This document shows, in pieces, positions 53,359 through 63,180 of a stretch of 64,000 nucleotides of DNA. This stretch comes from Hoeflea_A sp965249925 (GTDB taxonomy: Bacteria; Pseudomonadota; Alphaproteobacteria; Rhizobiales; Rhizobiaceae), in the NCBI GenBank assembly GCA_965249925.1, contig OZ252260.1, positions 6,510,001 to 6,574,000 on the forward strand, given 5' to 3'. The translations under genes and the position numbers were made by a program. The notes below the pieces were generated by a model, which had not been told where the DNA came from, made no database searches, and saw nothing but the letters and a program-made list of their open reading frames with translations. How positions within the stretch are numbered: position 1 is the first letter of the stretch; each line of letters begins with the position of its first letter.

Positions 53359-54249
53359 TCACCATTGCTTTCCGGCGATATCCTTGAGCCCGTGAGCCAG
53401 TTGGTCGAACACAATTTTGATCTTTCGGCTGGTCCTCAATTCGCGATGGGTGACGAGCCAGATCGGAAACTCCGGCGACGGCAGGTCCGGCAGCACTTTC
53501 TCCATGTCCGGCTCAGCCTCACCCAAAGGCTCGGGTTGCATCGAGATGCCATAGCCGGATTTCACCAGTTCCCACGCTACCACACCGCTTTCGGTGGACA
53601 TGACGAAATTCTCGGGCCGGAGGGGAATGCCCTGAGCATGCAGTGGGGCCATGAGGCGCTCCGGATCCGCGTTGCCGACGAAGGCGTGGTCCGCCACCTC
53701 GCGCGGCGTGCGCGGCCGGCCGGCCCGGTCGAGATAGGCGCTGGCGGCATAAAGACCCGCCCGGAAGTTGCCGACATGGCGCGCGATCAGATCCGGTTGG
53801 TCGGGACGGGCATGCCGGATCGCGATATCGGCCTCGCGCTGCATCAAATTGTGAAGATCGTTCGAACAGATAAGGCGCACCCGGATGCCCGGCGCCGTCT
53901 GCCGCAGCGGCGCGAGGACCGTAGGCAGGATCGCGGCTGACAACAGGTCAGTCGCTGTGACCGTGACCTCGCCCGTGATTTCCTGAGACTGCCCTTCGGC
54001 GGACATCGAGATCAGTGCCGCCGCCTCACCCATGGACCGAACATGGTCGAGCACATCACGGCCTGCTTGCGTCAAGACCAGGCCGCGGACGCTGCGCTCG
54101 ACCAATGTGATGCCAAGCGATGCTTCCAGTGCCGCGATCTGCCGGCCGATGGTTGGCTGGGTTGTTTTCAGCGCGCGCGCTGCACCGCTGAAAGACCCCT
54201 CCTCAGCGGTCGCAAGGAACGCCCGCACCTGATTCCAGTCAAAAGACAT
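53359..54249 (-). CDS. LysR-family transcriptional regulator
   Basis: A 296-residue regulator starting MSFDWNQVRAFLATAEEGSF, with the winged helix-turn-helix (ARALKTTQPTIGRQIAALEA and LVERS) and an effector domain. The sequence resembles single-gene LysR regulators that act on nearby transporters. The start at 54249 follows the usual family start; the frame extends upstream. It is 178 bases before the sugar porter, which could be a target. Confidence 0.88.
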   Translation of the reverse strand: MSFDWNQVRAFLATAEEGSFSGAARALKTTQPTIGRQIAALEASLGITLVERSVRGLVLTQAGRDVLDHVRSMGEAAALISMSAEGQSQEITGEVTVTATDLLSAAILPTVLAPLRQTAPGIRVRLICSNDLHNLMQREADIAIRHARPDQPDLIARHVGNFRAGLYAASAYLDRAGRPRTPREVADHAFVGNADPERLMAPLHAQGIPLRPENFVMSTESGVVAWELVKSGYGISMQPEPLGEAEPDMEKVLPDLPSPEFPIWLVTHRELRTSRKIKIVFDQLAHGLKDIAGKQW

Positions 54250-54506
54250 TGCCTGCCAATTCATGCGTGCACGTATAGCAGACAGGCATCGTTCGGCAAT
54301 CGACGGTGCGCCAGCCGGAAGTTCACCCGCCAGCAAGCGAACTATGACCACGGCAACCATGACCTAGACGCGAAGTGGGGATCTAAATCGCCCCGTTTTG
54401 CCGCTACCCCGTCTGAAATCGCCTGATTGATGCAATTGACCAGCATCCAATCGGTCGGCTAGACCCGGCTGAAACGGTAACGCTAAGAATGTAGGAGACT
54501 ATCCAC

Positions 54507-54710
54507 ATGAGATTTGTCGAGCTAACCCAGGAGAAGTCGAAGGAAGCTGTCTTCGTCAATCCCGACCTTGTGGGCACGGTTGTCGATGTTCCCGACAAAC
54601 AAAACGTCGCGTATGTGAAAATAGCCGACAAATATGGGTTCGAGGTTGCCGGAACGGCGCGTGAGGTTGTGGCGCTGCTGCAAGGTGAACAGCTCGGGAC
54701 GGCGCATTAA
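54507..54710 (+). CDS. Small hypothetical protein
   Basis: A 67-residue acidic protein of mostly beta character (KEAVFVNPDLVGTVVDVPDK then FEVAGTAREVVALLQGE). A good GTAGGAG ribosome binding site lies before the ATG. No hydrophobic segment or known domain. The compact form hints at a small regulatory or structural protein, but nothing more can be said. Confidence 0.6.
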   Translation: MRFVELTQEKSKEAVFVNPDLVGTVVDVPDKQNVAYVKIADKYGFEVAGTAREVVALLQGEQLGTAH

Positions 54711-54813
54711 AGCGTGTGTAGCCGGGAAACAGATCGACCACGTTAATAGTCGCATCCTTTTGGCCGCAACCTATAAGTGGGCTGAACAATCGGCCAATGA
54801 GCACCATTTTAAA

Positions 54814-54840
54814 GGGCGGCGCGTGTCACCGGCGCCGCCC
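54814..54840. terminator. Bidirectional GC-rich terminator hairpin
   Basis: GGGCGGCGC at 54814-54822 is matched by GCGCCGCCC at 54832-54840, a perfect nine-base-pair stem with a nine-base loop. On the minus strand it is followed by TTTAAAAT. It lies between two convergent genes and probably ends the OmpA-like gene transcript, perhaps also the small plus-strand gene. Confidence 0.65.
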
Positions 54841-54848
54841 CATCCCCC

Positions 54849-55418
54849 TCAAAACCCGATATTGATCAGCTGAACGCGTCGGTTCACTGCCGCGTCCGGA
54901 TTGGCCGGATCGCGCAGTTCCTCTTCGCCGAGACCCGCCGACAACAAGCGAGCCGGATCCACCCTGAACGTCGTCGCCAGCGCGTTGCGGACTGCGTCGG
55001 CGCGCCGCTGCGACAATTCGAGATTGTACTCCCGGGTCCCGCGCGCGTCGGTATGGCCGATGATCAGGAATTTCTGGCCGAGCAGATAGGGCGTATGAAG
55101 CGCGTCGGCGATCGCCCCCATGGCCACATAGGAACTGGGGTTGATACGGTCGGAATCGAAATCGAAATTGATCTCGACATTGAACTGGCGCAAGTTCTCC
55201 ATCAGGTTGGCCATAGGCACGCCCTTTGGCGCGTTTTCGCCCGGGTTTCGTTTGATGTTCTCCAACGCCATAGCGCGGATGTCCTGGGGATTGAGCGTCG
55301 CTTCCCGCTGCACGCCGCGGAGCGATTCGACGATCTGCTGCGTGGAAATGATGTTCTGGGCGCCCGCGGTCGCCGCCGCCAGCGTTACGGCCAGGGCCGC
55401 AATCGTGAGTCTGCGCAT
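54849..55418 (-). CDS. OmpA-family peptidoglycan-binding protein
   Basis: A 189-residue periplasmic or outer membrane protein with a signal peptide (LTIAALAVTLAAATAGAQ). The C-terminal OmpA-like domain (about 85-189) includes FDFDSDRINPSSYVAMGAIA, IIGHTDARGTREYNLELSQR and NRRVQL, the residues that bind diaminopimelate in peptidoglycan. The N-terminal domain is short, so it is not a full beta-barrel OmpA. The ATG at 55418 has an AAAGGT site. It is followed by the terminator hairpin and lies 32 bases after the Cys-rich gene on the same strand. Confidence 0.88.
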   Translation of the reverse strand: MRRLTIAALAVTLAAATAGAQNIISTQQIVESLRGVQREATLNPQDIRAMALENIKRNPGENAPKGVPMANLMENLRQFNVEINFDFDSDRINPSSYVAMGAIADALHTPYLLGQKFLIIGHTDARGTREYNLELSQRRADAVRNALATTFRVDPARLLSAGLGEEELRDPANPDAAVNRRVQLINIGF

Positions 55419-55450
55419 GGCAATACCTTTCAATTACGCAAGTTTGTGAA

Positions 55451-55870
55451 TCACCGGTAGCCGGCGTCAGTGATGGCCTGGGAACAACGCCGGCTCAGGC
55501 GCCGTTTGTTGAGCAGGCACTGCAGCGTGTACCCTTTGCCCCGAGTAATGTCGGGACAGAGATTTTTGACGTCGGCGCCGCACAGTTTGGGAACCGCCTC
55601 CTGGGCGGCGAAGCGGGCCTGAAGCATCACGTAGACCTGCGCGTAATCCGCCTTGCAGGCCGCCGACACGTTGGCGGCGTTGTCGGCCAGGCAACCCTCG
55701 ATACGTCCGTTTCCGAGGTTCACTTTTTTGCAGTACTTTTCGATGTCAGGACCGCAACTCTTGACGAGAATGCCCATGGCGTCCGCATAACCGATGGTTT
55801 GAGCCGCTGCCGGCCCGCCTGCCACAAGGACAACGAGCGCGATAAGCGCATTACGAAGTTGATTTTGCAT
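55451..55870 (-). CDS. Secreted cysteine-rich repeat protein (GLG1-like)
   Basis: A 139-residue protein with a signal peptide (LIALVVLVAGGPAAAQ). The mature part has eight cysteines in two related blocks, for example SCGPDIEKYCKKV...IEGCLAD and LCGADVKNLCPDI...LQCLLNK, matching the cysteine-rich repeat first described in the eukaryotic Golgi protein GLG1 and also found in bacterial secreted proteins. Disulfide bonds are expected. Function unknown. It shares a probable operon with the OmpA-like gene. Confidence 0.78.
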   Translation of the reverse strand: MQNQLRNALIALVVLVAGGPAAAQTIGYADAMGILVKSCGPDIEKYCKKVNLGNGRIEGCLADNAANVSAACKADYAQVYVMLQARFAAQEAVPKLCGADVKNLCPDITRGKGYTLQCLLNKRRLSRRCSQAITDAGYR

Positions 55871-56312
55871 GTCGTGAAAGCTCCCTTCGCGCGCACTATC
55901 ACTTAACCACCAAAGCGATTCAACTGTCATCGGCAGCACTTCTACAACTTTGTTAAGACTTCCTTTTATCGATCATGAATCCGTGGTCCCGAGGACGATT
56001 CATCGCATAACTGACGACGTTTCAGATGGCGAAAAACCAAGTTCACAATTATTATAAAATGCCCGGTTCGGTAGTTTATAAGTTTCTATAAGCCAACCTA
56101 TATAAACAACGAATTTTGTATTGGATTGTTTCAGCAATCCGCCAAACCAGTCCGATCTCGGTCCAATAAGAGAACCGAGAACAGGCGTAGAATCTTGCTG
56201 CGGCGGTTTAGATACTGTCAATCATGACGATGAAAGCTTTCGAACCATTCAGCGGTCGTTAAACCCAGCCACTTATCGTGCGCCTCATGCCGCGGTTGGG
56301 GGCGGCGACAAC
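55871..56312. other. 442-bp AT-rich divergent control region
   Basis: It lies between the Cys-rich gene (minus) and the GGDEF-EAL gene (plus). From about 56036 to 56120 the sequence is much richer in A and T than the window, with repeated TATAA motifs (for example near 56077, 56087 and 56099) that could be -10 elements. A six-base-pair inverted repeat (CTCGGT/ACCGAG) lies at about 56157-56179. The frame of the GGDEF gene is open upstream here, but the segment does not look coding. Confidence 0.5.
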
Positions 56313-58250
56313 ATGCTGAAATCGACGAAGAAAAACGCCGTCCTGATTCCGATTCTCATTCTGTTCGGGATCAACATGGTCCTGTCGGCGGTCAACATCA
56401 CACATTGGATGGCTAAGGATAACTTCCGCACGTTCTCTGAGAGCAACGCGTCCGATCTGATAAAGCAACTGAAGCCACGGGTGAGTGCGGCTGTCGCGAT
56501 GCTCCCCGGAAATGCCTCTCCAGCGGATATCAAATCGACGCTGGACGGCGTCATCCTATCCACAAATCCTGTTGCCTATGAAGTGCTTGATCCATCCAGC
56601 AACTCGATTCTCTTCAGCAGCGCACCACCGCGGACCGAAGCGGATACCGGCGGGTCGTCGGATCACACCGGCGTGCAGATCGTCGATGGCAGAGACCGAT
56701 TCACAGACAGCGGTGCGACGCGGCAATACAGCCATGCGGTGTTCGCGTTGCCTGAGAACGATGCCGCGTTGGCGCAGGTTCGCATCTTTATCGACCAATC
56801 GAACGCTCTTGCACTGTTCTATGCAACCCACAAAAACATCGCCATCGTATCGGCAATGTTCCTCGCAGCAGCCCTATCGTTGCTCATTTATGTTGTCTGG
56901 TCACGTTTGAAGGAACAATGGCAGGCGGACGAAAAGATCCGCCGTCTGGCGCACTATGACGGGCTCACCGATCTGCTAAAGCGCGAGGCGTTCAACGAAA
57001 ACCTCGACTATGCGATCAGCCGGCTGGAAGCTGATCGGACCGTTATCGCATTGCTGTGTCTCGACATCGACAATTTTAAGCGCATCAACGATACGATGGG
57101 CCACGCCACCGGCGACGCCCTGCTGCAGCAGTTTGCCGACCGTCTCAAGGACAGCACACGCAAGACGGACCTGCTTTGCCGGATGGGTGGGGACGAGTTC
57201 TGCGTCGCACTGCGCGACCTTAAGTCGGCCGAACGGGTCCTGCCATTCTCCAACCGCCTGTGCGAAAAACTGGGCGAGCCATATGTCATCGACGGTCGCG
57301 AGATTACCACCACCGTCAGCATCGGTGTCGCCATCGCTCCGTCTGACGCCAATGATGCGGCGACGATGTTCAAATGCGCCGACCTCGCGCTTTATCGGTC
57401 GAAGTCGGAAGGTCGCAACACCGTACGGTTTTTCGAGACCGAGATGGACACGGCTTTCCAGCGCCGGCTGCAACTTGGCGAGGAGTTGAAAGAAGCGATC
57501 GACGCCGATCAGTTTGTACTGCACTACCAGCCGCAATTCGATCTGAAGACGGGCGCCTTGACCGGGCGGGAGGCACTTCTGCGCTGGATGCATCCGGCCG
57601 GCGGGATCGTGAAGCCCGATGCGTTCATTCCCGTCGCGGAGGAAACCGGTCTGATCATACCGCTGAGCCGTTGGATTCTGGAGCGCGCCTGTCAGGACGC
57701 AAAGGAACGGCGCTGGCGGGGCAAACTGGCAATCAACCTGTCGCCATTGCAATTCATGTCCGGCAACGTGGTCGAGCTGGTCGCAGAGACGCTGCAAAAG
57801 ACCGAGTTTCCAGCGGAGCAGTTGGAACTCGAAATCACTGAGACATTGCTGATGAGCAACATGGTCCGGGTGACCGAAGCGCTGGGACAACTCAAGGCAA
57901 TGGGTGTCATTATTGTTCTTGACGATTTCGGCACGGGCTACTCCAGTCTGTCTTATCTGACCAGCTTTCCATTCGACAAAATCAAGATCGACCGTTCCTT
58001 CGTCGGCAGTCTGTCGACCAATCCGACCGCACAGGTCATCGTGCGCGCCATCATCGGCCTTGGTCACGACCTCGACATGTCGATAACCGCCGAAGGCGTG
58101 GAAACACGCGCACAAGAGGCGCTCCTGCGCTCCTGGGGCTGCGACCAGGCCCAGGGCTTCCTCTACGGTCAACCGGATGTTCCGACCGCCGATGAGACCC
58201 TGACGGAGCATACCGAAGCGGTGGTTTATCCGGCTTTTTTAACCGGCTGA
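56313..58250 (+). CDS. Membrane-bound diguanylate cyclase/phosphodiesterase (GGDEF-EAL)
   Basis: A 645-residue protein with two membrane segments (about 9-31 and 176-200) around a periplasmic sensor domain of about 140 residues. A GGDEF domain follows with intact GGDEF at 292-296, and then an EAL domain with EALLRW at 420-425 and the loop DDFGTGYSSLSYL. Both active sites look complete, so it could make or degrade cyclic di-GMP. It is a single gene; regulation is likely through the sensor domain. The start at 56313 (MLKSTKKNAVLIPILIL) is chosen. Confidence 0.92.
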   Translation: MLKSTKKNAVLIPILILFGINMVLSAVNITHWMAKDNFRTFSESNASDLIKQLKPRVSAAVAMLPGNASPADIKSTLDGVILSTNPVAYEVLDPSSNSILFSSAPPRTEADTGGSSDHTGVQIVDGRDRFTDSGATRQYSHAVFALPENDAALAQVRIFIDQSNALALFYATHKNIAIVSAMFLAAALSLLIYVVWSRLKEQWQADEKIRRLAHYDGLTDLLKREAFNENLDYAISRLEADRTVIALLCLDIDNFKRINDTMGHATGDALLQQFADRLKDSTRKTDLLCRMGGDEFCVALRDLKSAERVLPFSNRLCEKLGEPYVIDGREITTTVSIGVAIAPSDANDAATMFKCADLALYRSKSEGRNTVRFFETEMDTAFQRRLQLGEELKEAIDADQFVLHYQPQFDLKTGALTGREALLRWMHPAGGIVKPDAFIPVAEETGLIIPLSRWILERACQDAKERRWRGKLAINLSPLQFMSGNVVELVAETLQKTEFPAEQLELEITETLLMSNMVRVTEALGQLKAMGVIIVLDDFGTGYSSLSYLTSFPFDKIKIDRSFVGSLSTNPTAQVIVRAIIGLGHDLDMSITAEGVETRAQEALLRSWGCDQAQGFLYGQPDVPTADETLTEHTEAVVYPAFLTG

Positions 58251-58251
58251 C

Positions 58252-61200
58252 CTAGCTAGAGCCCCATCCGCCGCCGCCCGGCGTCTTCATGGCGAAGACA
58301 TCACCGGGTGCCACTTCCGTGTGGTCGTTGCCGGCGAGCCTTTGCCGGCTTCCGTCGGCCCGCACGATGCTGTTTTCGCCAGGCGCGCCGTCCTCACCGC
58401 CCGCCACCCCGAAGGGTCTTGTGTCGCGGTGCGACGTCAGCGTGGTGACGGTCATACGGTCGAGAAACCGCAGCTCGCGAACGATCCCGTCACCGCCTCG
58501 GTGTTGACCGCGCCCGCCCGATCCTTCACGGATCGAGAACGTGTCGACCCGCACGGGAAACCTTTTTTCCAGCACCTCCGGGTCGGTCATACGGGTATTG
58601 GTCATGTGCGAGTGCACGGCGCTGGTACCGTCGAAATCGGGTCCCGCCCCGGTTCCGCCACAGATTGTCTCATAGTTTTGCAGGCGGTCGTTGCCCCAAA
58701 CAAAGTTGTTCATCGTGCCCTGTGAACCGGCGATCACGCCAAGTGCGCCGTAGAGACAATCGGCTATGGACTGGCTCACCTCGGTATTGCCGGCAATCAC
58801 GGCAGCTGGATAGACGGGATTGATCATCGACCCTTCGGGAGTGACGATCTTCAATGGCTTCAGGCAACCCTCATTCATCGGAATGTCGGCACCGACCAAC
58901 GTTCTGAACACATAGAGCACCACTGCCGTACAGACCGAAGCCGGAGCGTTGTAATTGGTGCTGTCCTGCACGGACGTGCCTGTAAAGTCGATGACCGCCT
59001 GGCGCGCCTGACGGTCCACCGTGATGGTGACGGTGATGTGCGCGCCGCTGTCGAGCGGATAGGTAAATCGCCCGTCCTGCAGTCTGTGGATGACCCTGCG
59101 AACCGATTCCTCGGCGTTGTTCTGCACGTGCCCCATGTAAGCCTGGACGACGTCCTGCCCGAAATTGCCGATCATCTTCTGCACTTCGCGAAGGCCGGTT
59201 TCGTTGGCCGCGATCTGCGCCTCCAGGTCGGCCATGTTTTGATCGACGTTGCGGCAGGGATATTTGGCAGACGACAAGAGTTGTCGGGTTTCCCGATCGC
59301 GGAGCCGACCGTGCTCCACCAGCTTGAAATTGCTGATCAGCACGCCCTCTTCATCGATATGGCGGCTATCGGGCGGCGCCGATCCCGGGGTCCGCCCGCC
59401 GATGTCGGCGTGGTGGCCCCGCGAACCAACGAAAAACAGGATCTGTTTGCCGGCGGTATCGAAAACCGGCGTGATCACGGTGACATCCGGCAAATGGGTT
59501 CCGCCCTCGTAGGGATCGTTCAGCATGTAGCTGTCACCGGGACGGATCGTGTCGCGATTTTTCTCAAGCACGGTCCGCACGCTCTGGCTCATCGAACCAA
59601 GGTGAACTGGCACATGCGGCGCGTTGGCGACCAGTCCTCCGCTGCTGTCGAACAAGGCACATGAGAAATCCAGCCGCTCCTTGATGTTGACCGAGTATGC
59701 GGTGTTGGCCAGTGTCGCGCCCATCTGCTCGGCGATCGACATGAACAGATTGTTGAACACTTCCAGCATAATCGGATCGGCCGACGTGCCGATGGCCGTT
59801 TCCCGCTGTTTGGCGACCACCCGGTCGAGCAGAAGATTGCCCTGGCGATCCAGCCTGCCCCGCCAGCCGTTTTCGACAATGTTGGTGCCGGTGCTTTCAG
59901 TGATGATTGCCGGCCCATGCACGGCCTGGCCGACGCGCAGGGTTTCACGTGCGAAAAGCGGCGCGCGATGCCAGACGCCGTCGCTGTACAGCGAAACAAC
60001 GTCCAGCGGTTCGGCGCCACCGGTACCATCCGGTTCGTCCGCCGCGGCCACTGGTTCCGATTTGCCCACGGCTTCGACGGACACCATGTCGACGATCAGG
60101 TCACGGCTCGGCGATGCAAAACCAAATCGTGCCCGGTGGGCCGCATCGAAGCGCTCCCGCATCTTCTGTTCGGTTCCGAACAGGACATCGAGGGTCTGAT
60201 GCGATCCGGCATAGCGGACATGGACGTGACGCTCGACGGTAATATCCGCTCGATCGATACCCTGCGCGCAGACCTCATCCATAGCCTCCTGCTCGAGGGG
60301 TTCGAGCGCCCGGCGGACCGCGGCAATGTTGCCCAGAGCGCCGTCGAACTGCTCCTCGCGCAGCGTCCGGATTTCTGCCAGCCCCATGCCGTACGCGGAA
60401 AGCACACCGGCAAAGGGATGAACGAAAATAGACTTCATGCCGAGCGCATCGGCGACGAGGCAGGCGTGCTGACCACCGGCACCACCGAAGCAATTGAGTG
60501 TATAGGCGGTCACGTCGTAGCCGCGCTGGACAGAGATCTTTTTGATCGCATTGGCCATGTTCTCCACGGCCACACGCAGAAAGCCCTCAGCCGTCGCCTC
60601 CGGCGACAGCGGCGGCGCTCCCGCCTCCTCAGCGATCTGAGCGGAGAGCCGTTCAAACTTCTGGCGAACCACCGCAGCGTCCAGCGGCGCATCGGCGTTG
60701 GGGCCGAACACCTGCGGAAAATGCGCGGGATCGAGTTTGCCGAGCATGACGTTACAGTCGGTCACCGTCAGCGGCCCACCACGCCGATAGCAGGCCGGCC
60801 CCGGATTGGCGCCGGCGCTTTCCGGCCCGACCTGATAGCGGCCATCACGAAACGTCAGGATCGATCCGCCGCCGGCCGCCACCGTATGGATGCTCATCAT
60901 CGGCGCCCGCATCCGCACGCCGGCAACCTCGGTTTCGAAACTGCGTTCGAAATCGCCCGCGTAGTGACAGACGTCTGTCGACGTCCCACCCATGTCGAAC
61001 CCGATGAGCCGGTTGAACCCGGCCGTTTCGGCCGTCTTGACCATGCCCACGACGCCGCCGGCCGGTCCCGACAGGATGGCATCCTTACCCTGAAACAGGC
61101 GCGCATCGGTCAGGCCGCCGTTCGACTGCATAAACATCAGCCGCTCGCAGGCGCCGTTGTCGACATCCAGCGCATCGGCAACCCGATCGACATAGCGGCG

Positions 61201-61848
61201 CAGGATCGGCGTCAGATAGGCATCCACCACCGTGGTATCACCACGCGACACCAGTTTGATCAGCCGGCTCGTCTCATGGCTGGTGGAGACCTGGGTGAAT
61301 CCGATCTCGCGGGCCAGTTCCGCCACGGCGTTTTCGTGCGCCGGATTGAGATATCCATGCATAAAGGCGATGGCGACGCCTCGGATGCCTTCGGCAAAGG
61401 CCGAACGCAACGCGTCTTCCGCGCTTGCCAGGTCGAGCGGCGTGACCACGTCGCCTCGGGCGTCCAGCCGTTCGGTCACCTCGCCAACCGCACAGTAGAG
61501 CAGTTCCGGCAATACGATGTGCAGATCGAAGAGCCGCGGCCGGTTCTGGTATCCGATGCGCAGCAAATCGCCAAGACCGCGTGTGATCAGCAGCAGCGTC
61601 GGGTCACCCTTGCGTTCCAGCAACGCATTGGTCGCCACGGTGGTGCCCATCTTCACCGCCGAAATCGACTTCCGCGGCAACGGATCCGCGCGCTTCAGCC
61701 CGATCAATTCGCGCACGCCCCGAACGGCGGCATCATCGTAGTGTTCCGGGTTTTCAGACAGCAGCTTATGCGTCAGCAATACGCCGTCCGGGCGCCGCGC
61801 CACGACATCCGTGAAAGTCCCGCCGCGATCGATCCAAAATTGCCACAT
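58252..61848 (-). CDS. Fused 5-oxoprolinase / hydantoinase A+B (OplaH-type)
   Basis: A 1198-residue ATP-dependent cyclic amide hydrolase. The N-terminal half (about 1-670) is HyuA-type, with DRGGTFTDVVARRPDG, GFDMGGTSTDVCHYAG and RGYDVTAYTLNCFGGAGGQH. The C-terminal half (about 690-1198) is HyuB-type, with YMLNDPYEGGTHLPDVTVIT and HHADIGGRTPGSAPPDSRHI. Fusion of both halves is typical of 5-oxoprolinase (OplaH). Substrates could be 5-oxoproline, hydantoins or N-methylhydantoin. It follows a TRAP transporter by 48 bases, so uptake and breakdown are probably linked. An in-frame start at 61860 is also possible. Confidence 0.9.
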   Translation of the reverse strand: MWQFWIDRGGTFTDVVARRPDGVLLTHKLLSENPEHYDDAAVRGVRELIGLKRADPLPRKSISAVKMGTTVATNALLERKGDPTLLLITRGLGDLLRIGYQNRPRLFDLHIVLPELLYCAVGEVTERLDARGDVVTPLDLASAEDALRSAFAEGIRGVAIAFMHGYLNPAHENAVAELAREIGFTQVSTSHETSRLIKLVSRGDTTVVDAYLTPILRRYVDRVADALDVDNGACERLMFMQSNGGLTDARLFQGKDAILSGPAGGVVGMVKTAETAGFNRLIGFDMGGTSTDVCHYAGDFERSFETEVAGVRMRAPMMSIHTVAAGGGSILTFRDGRYQVGPESAGANPGPACYRRGGPLTVTDCNVMLGKLDPAHFPQVFGPNADAPLDAAVVRQKFERLSAQIAEEAGAPPLSPEATAEGFLRVAVENMANAIKKISVQRGYDVTAYTLNCFGGAGGQHACLVADALGMKSIFVHPFAGVLSAYGMGLAEIRTLREEQFDGALGNIAAVRRALEPLEQEAMDEVCAQGIDRADITVERHVHVRYAGSHQTLDVLFGTEQKMRERFDAAHRARFGFASPSRDLIVDMVSVEAVGKSEPVAAADEPDGTGGAEPLDVVSLYSDGVWHRAPLFARETLRVGQAVHGPAIITESTGTNIVENGWRGRLDRQGNLLLDRVVAKQRETAIGTSADPIMLEVFNNLFMSIAEQMGATLANTAYSVNIKERLDFSCALFDSSGGLVANAPHVPVHLGSMSQSVRTVLEKNRDTIRPGDSYMLNDPYEGGTHLPDVTVITPVFDTAGKQILFFVGSRGHHADIGGRTPGSAPPDSRHIDEEGVLISNFKLVEHGRLRDRETRQLLSSAKYPCRNVDQNMADLEAQIAANETGLREVQKMIGNFGQDVVQAYMGHVQNNAEESVRRVIHRLQDGRFTYPLDSGAHITVTITVDRQARQAVIDFTGTSVQDSTNYNAPASVCTAVVLYVFRTLVGADIPMNEGCLKPLKIVTPEGSMINPVYPAAVIAGNTEVSQSIADCLYGALGVIAGSQGTMNNFVWGNDRLQNYETICGGTGAGPDFDGTSAVHSHMTNTRMTDPEVLEKRFPVRVDTFSIREGSGGRGQHRGGDGIVRELRFLDRMTVTTLTSHRDTRPFGVAGGEDGAPGENSIVRADGSRQRLAGNDHTEVAPGDVFAMKTPGGGGWGSS

Positions 61849-61895
61849 TGCACAGTCCACCGTTTATGAAGTCTTTTAGTCTCTTGTACTGCCGT

Positions 61896-63179
61896 TCAGT
61901 AGACCAGCGACGGAAGCCATAGGGCCAGTTGCGGGAAAGCAACAAGCAGCGCGATCATCGCAAACATGGTCAGCACGAACGGCGACGCCCCTTTCATCAC
62001 ATCGACGATGTCGCCGCCGGACCGAATTCCCTGCACCACGTAGAGGTTGATACCGATCGGCGGCGTAATCAAAGCTGTCTCGAGCAGCACCATCAACAAT
62101 ATGCCGAACCAGACCGGATCGTAACCGAGCGCGATGACAATGGGCGTAATGATCGGTGCAGTGGTCAGCAGCATCGACAGCGTCTCCATGAAACAGCCGA
62201 TCAGCACCAAAACGGCGATGATTATCAGCATGGTCTGCAGCGGTGTGAGCCCCAATCCGGCGATGAACTCGGTCAGTGCCGAGGTCAGCCCGATCACCGA
62301 CAGCACGAAATTCAGGAACACGGCGGCAAGGATGATCAACATGATCATTGATGTGGTGCGCATCGTGCCTTCGACCGCATGCCGCAGCATGTCCCAGGTG
62401 AGACGGCCATTGAATGCAGCCAGCACCATCGCCGCGACAACGCCGAGTGAGGCCGCTTCCGTCGGCGTCGCCAGCCCGGCATAGATCGATCCGACCACGA
62501 CCAGAAAGATACCGATGGGTGGCACCAGCGCAGGCAGTGCGGCAAGCCGTGCCGACCAGTCGACGCGAATGGCCTCGCCACCCCAGCCCCGGCGCAGCAT
62601 GCAAAGAATAACGATGGTCGCCATGAACAGGAGAGCGAGCAGGAAGCCGGGCAGAAAGCCGGCAAGGTATAGTTCCGGGACCGAGGTATCGGTCAGCAGC
62701 CCGTATAGGATGAGATTGATTGACGGCGGGATCAGGATACCGAGCGTACCGCCGGCGGCGATGGTACCGAGAAACAGCGGTTCATTGTAGCCGCGTTTGG
62801 CGATCTGCGGCACGGCAACGGTGCCGATCGTGGCGGCGGTCGCGACCGATGAGCCGGAAGTGGCGGCGAACAGCGCACTGGAGCCGATATTGGAGTGCAT
62901 CAGACCGCCTGGCAGCCAGCCGACCCAGCGCACGATGCCCTCATACATGCGCTCTGTTATTCCGGCGCGCAGCAGGATCTCGCCCAGGAGCACGAACATC
63001 GGAATGGCGACCAGCAGAAAATCGGTGCCGGTCTGCCATACCATGTCGCCCAGCGCCCGGTGCAGAGGCATCGGGCTGTCCAGATACTGCAGGGTCAGCC
63101 CCAGCCAACCGAGCGCCGCCGCGACGGGAACTGCCAGCGCGATCAGCGCGATCAGGATAAGCAGCGTTTTGACCAGCAT
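61896..63179 (-). CDS. dctM: TRAP transporter large permease (DctM)
   Basis: The large permease subunit of a TRAP-type sodium-coupled importer. The 427-residue protein has about twelve hydrophobic segments and signatures such as IPMFVLLGEILLRAGI, ALFAATSGSSVATAATIGT and GTLGILIPPSINLILYGLLT. It starts one base after the dctQ stop. It lies between dctQ and the fused hydrolase gene in one apparent operon. Confidence 0.93.
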   Translation of the reverse strand: MLVKTLLILIALIALAVPVAAALGWLGLTLQYLDSPMPLHRALGDMVWQTGTDFLLVAIPMFVLLGEILLRAGITERMYEGIVRWVGWLPGGLMHSNIGSSALFAATSGSSVATAATIGTVAVPQIAKRGYNEPLFLGTIAAGGTLGILIPPSINLILYGLLTDTSVPELYLAGFLPGFLLALLFMATIVILCMLRRGWGGEAIRVDWSARLAALPALVPPIGIFLVVVGSIYAGLATPTEAASLGVVAAMVLAAFNGRLTWDMLRHAVEGTMRTTSMIMLIILAAVFLNFVLSVIGLTSALTEFIAGLGLTPLQTMLIIIAVLVLIGCFMETLSMLLTTAPIITPIVIALGYDPVWFGILLMVLLETALITPPIGINLYVVQGIRSGGDIVDVMKGASPFVLTMFAMIALLVAFPQLALWLPSLVY

Positions 63180-63180
63180 C

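Noticed and set aside
59917..61869. 650-codon plus-strand frame opposite the fused hydantoinase gene
   Set aside because: Antisense shadow; the minus strand has clear HyuA/HyuB motifs throughout, and the plus frame has His/Arg-rich noise.
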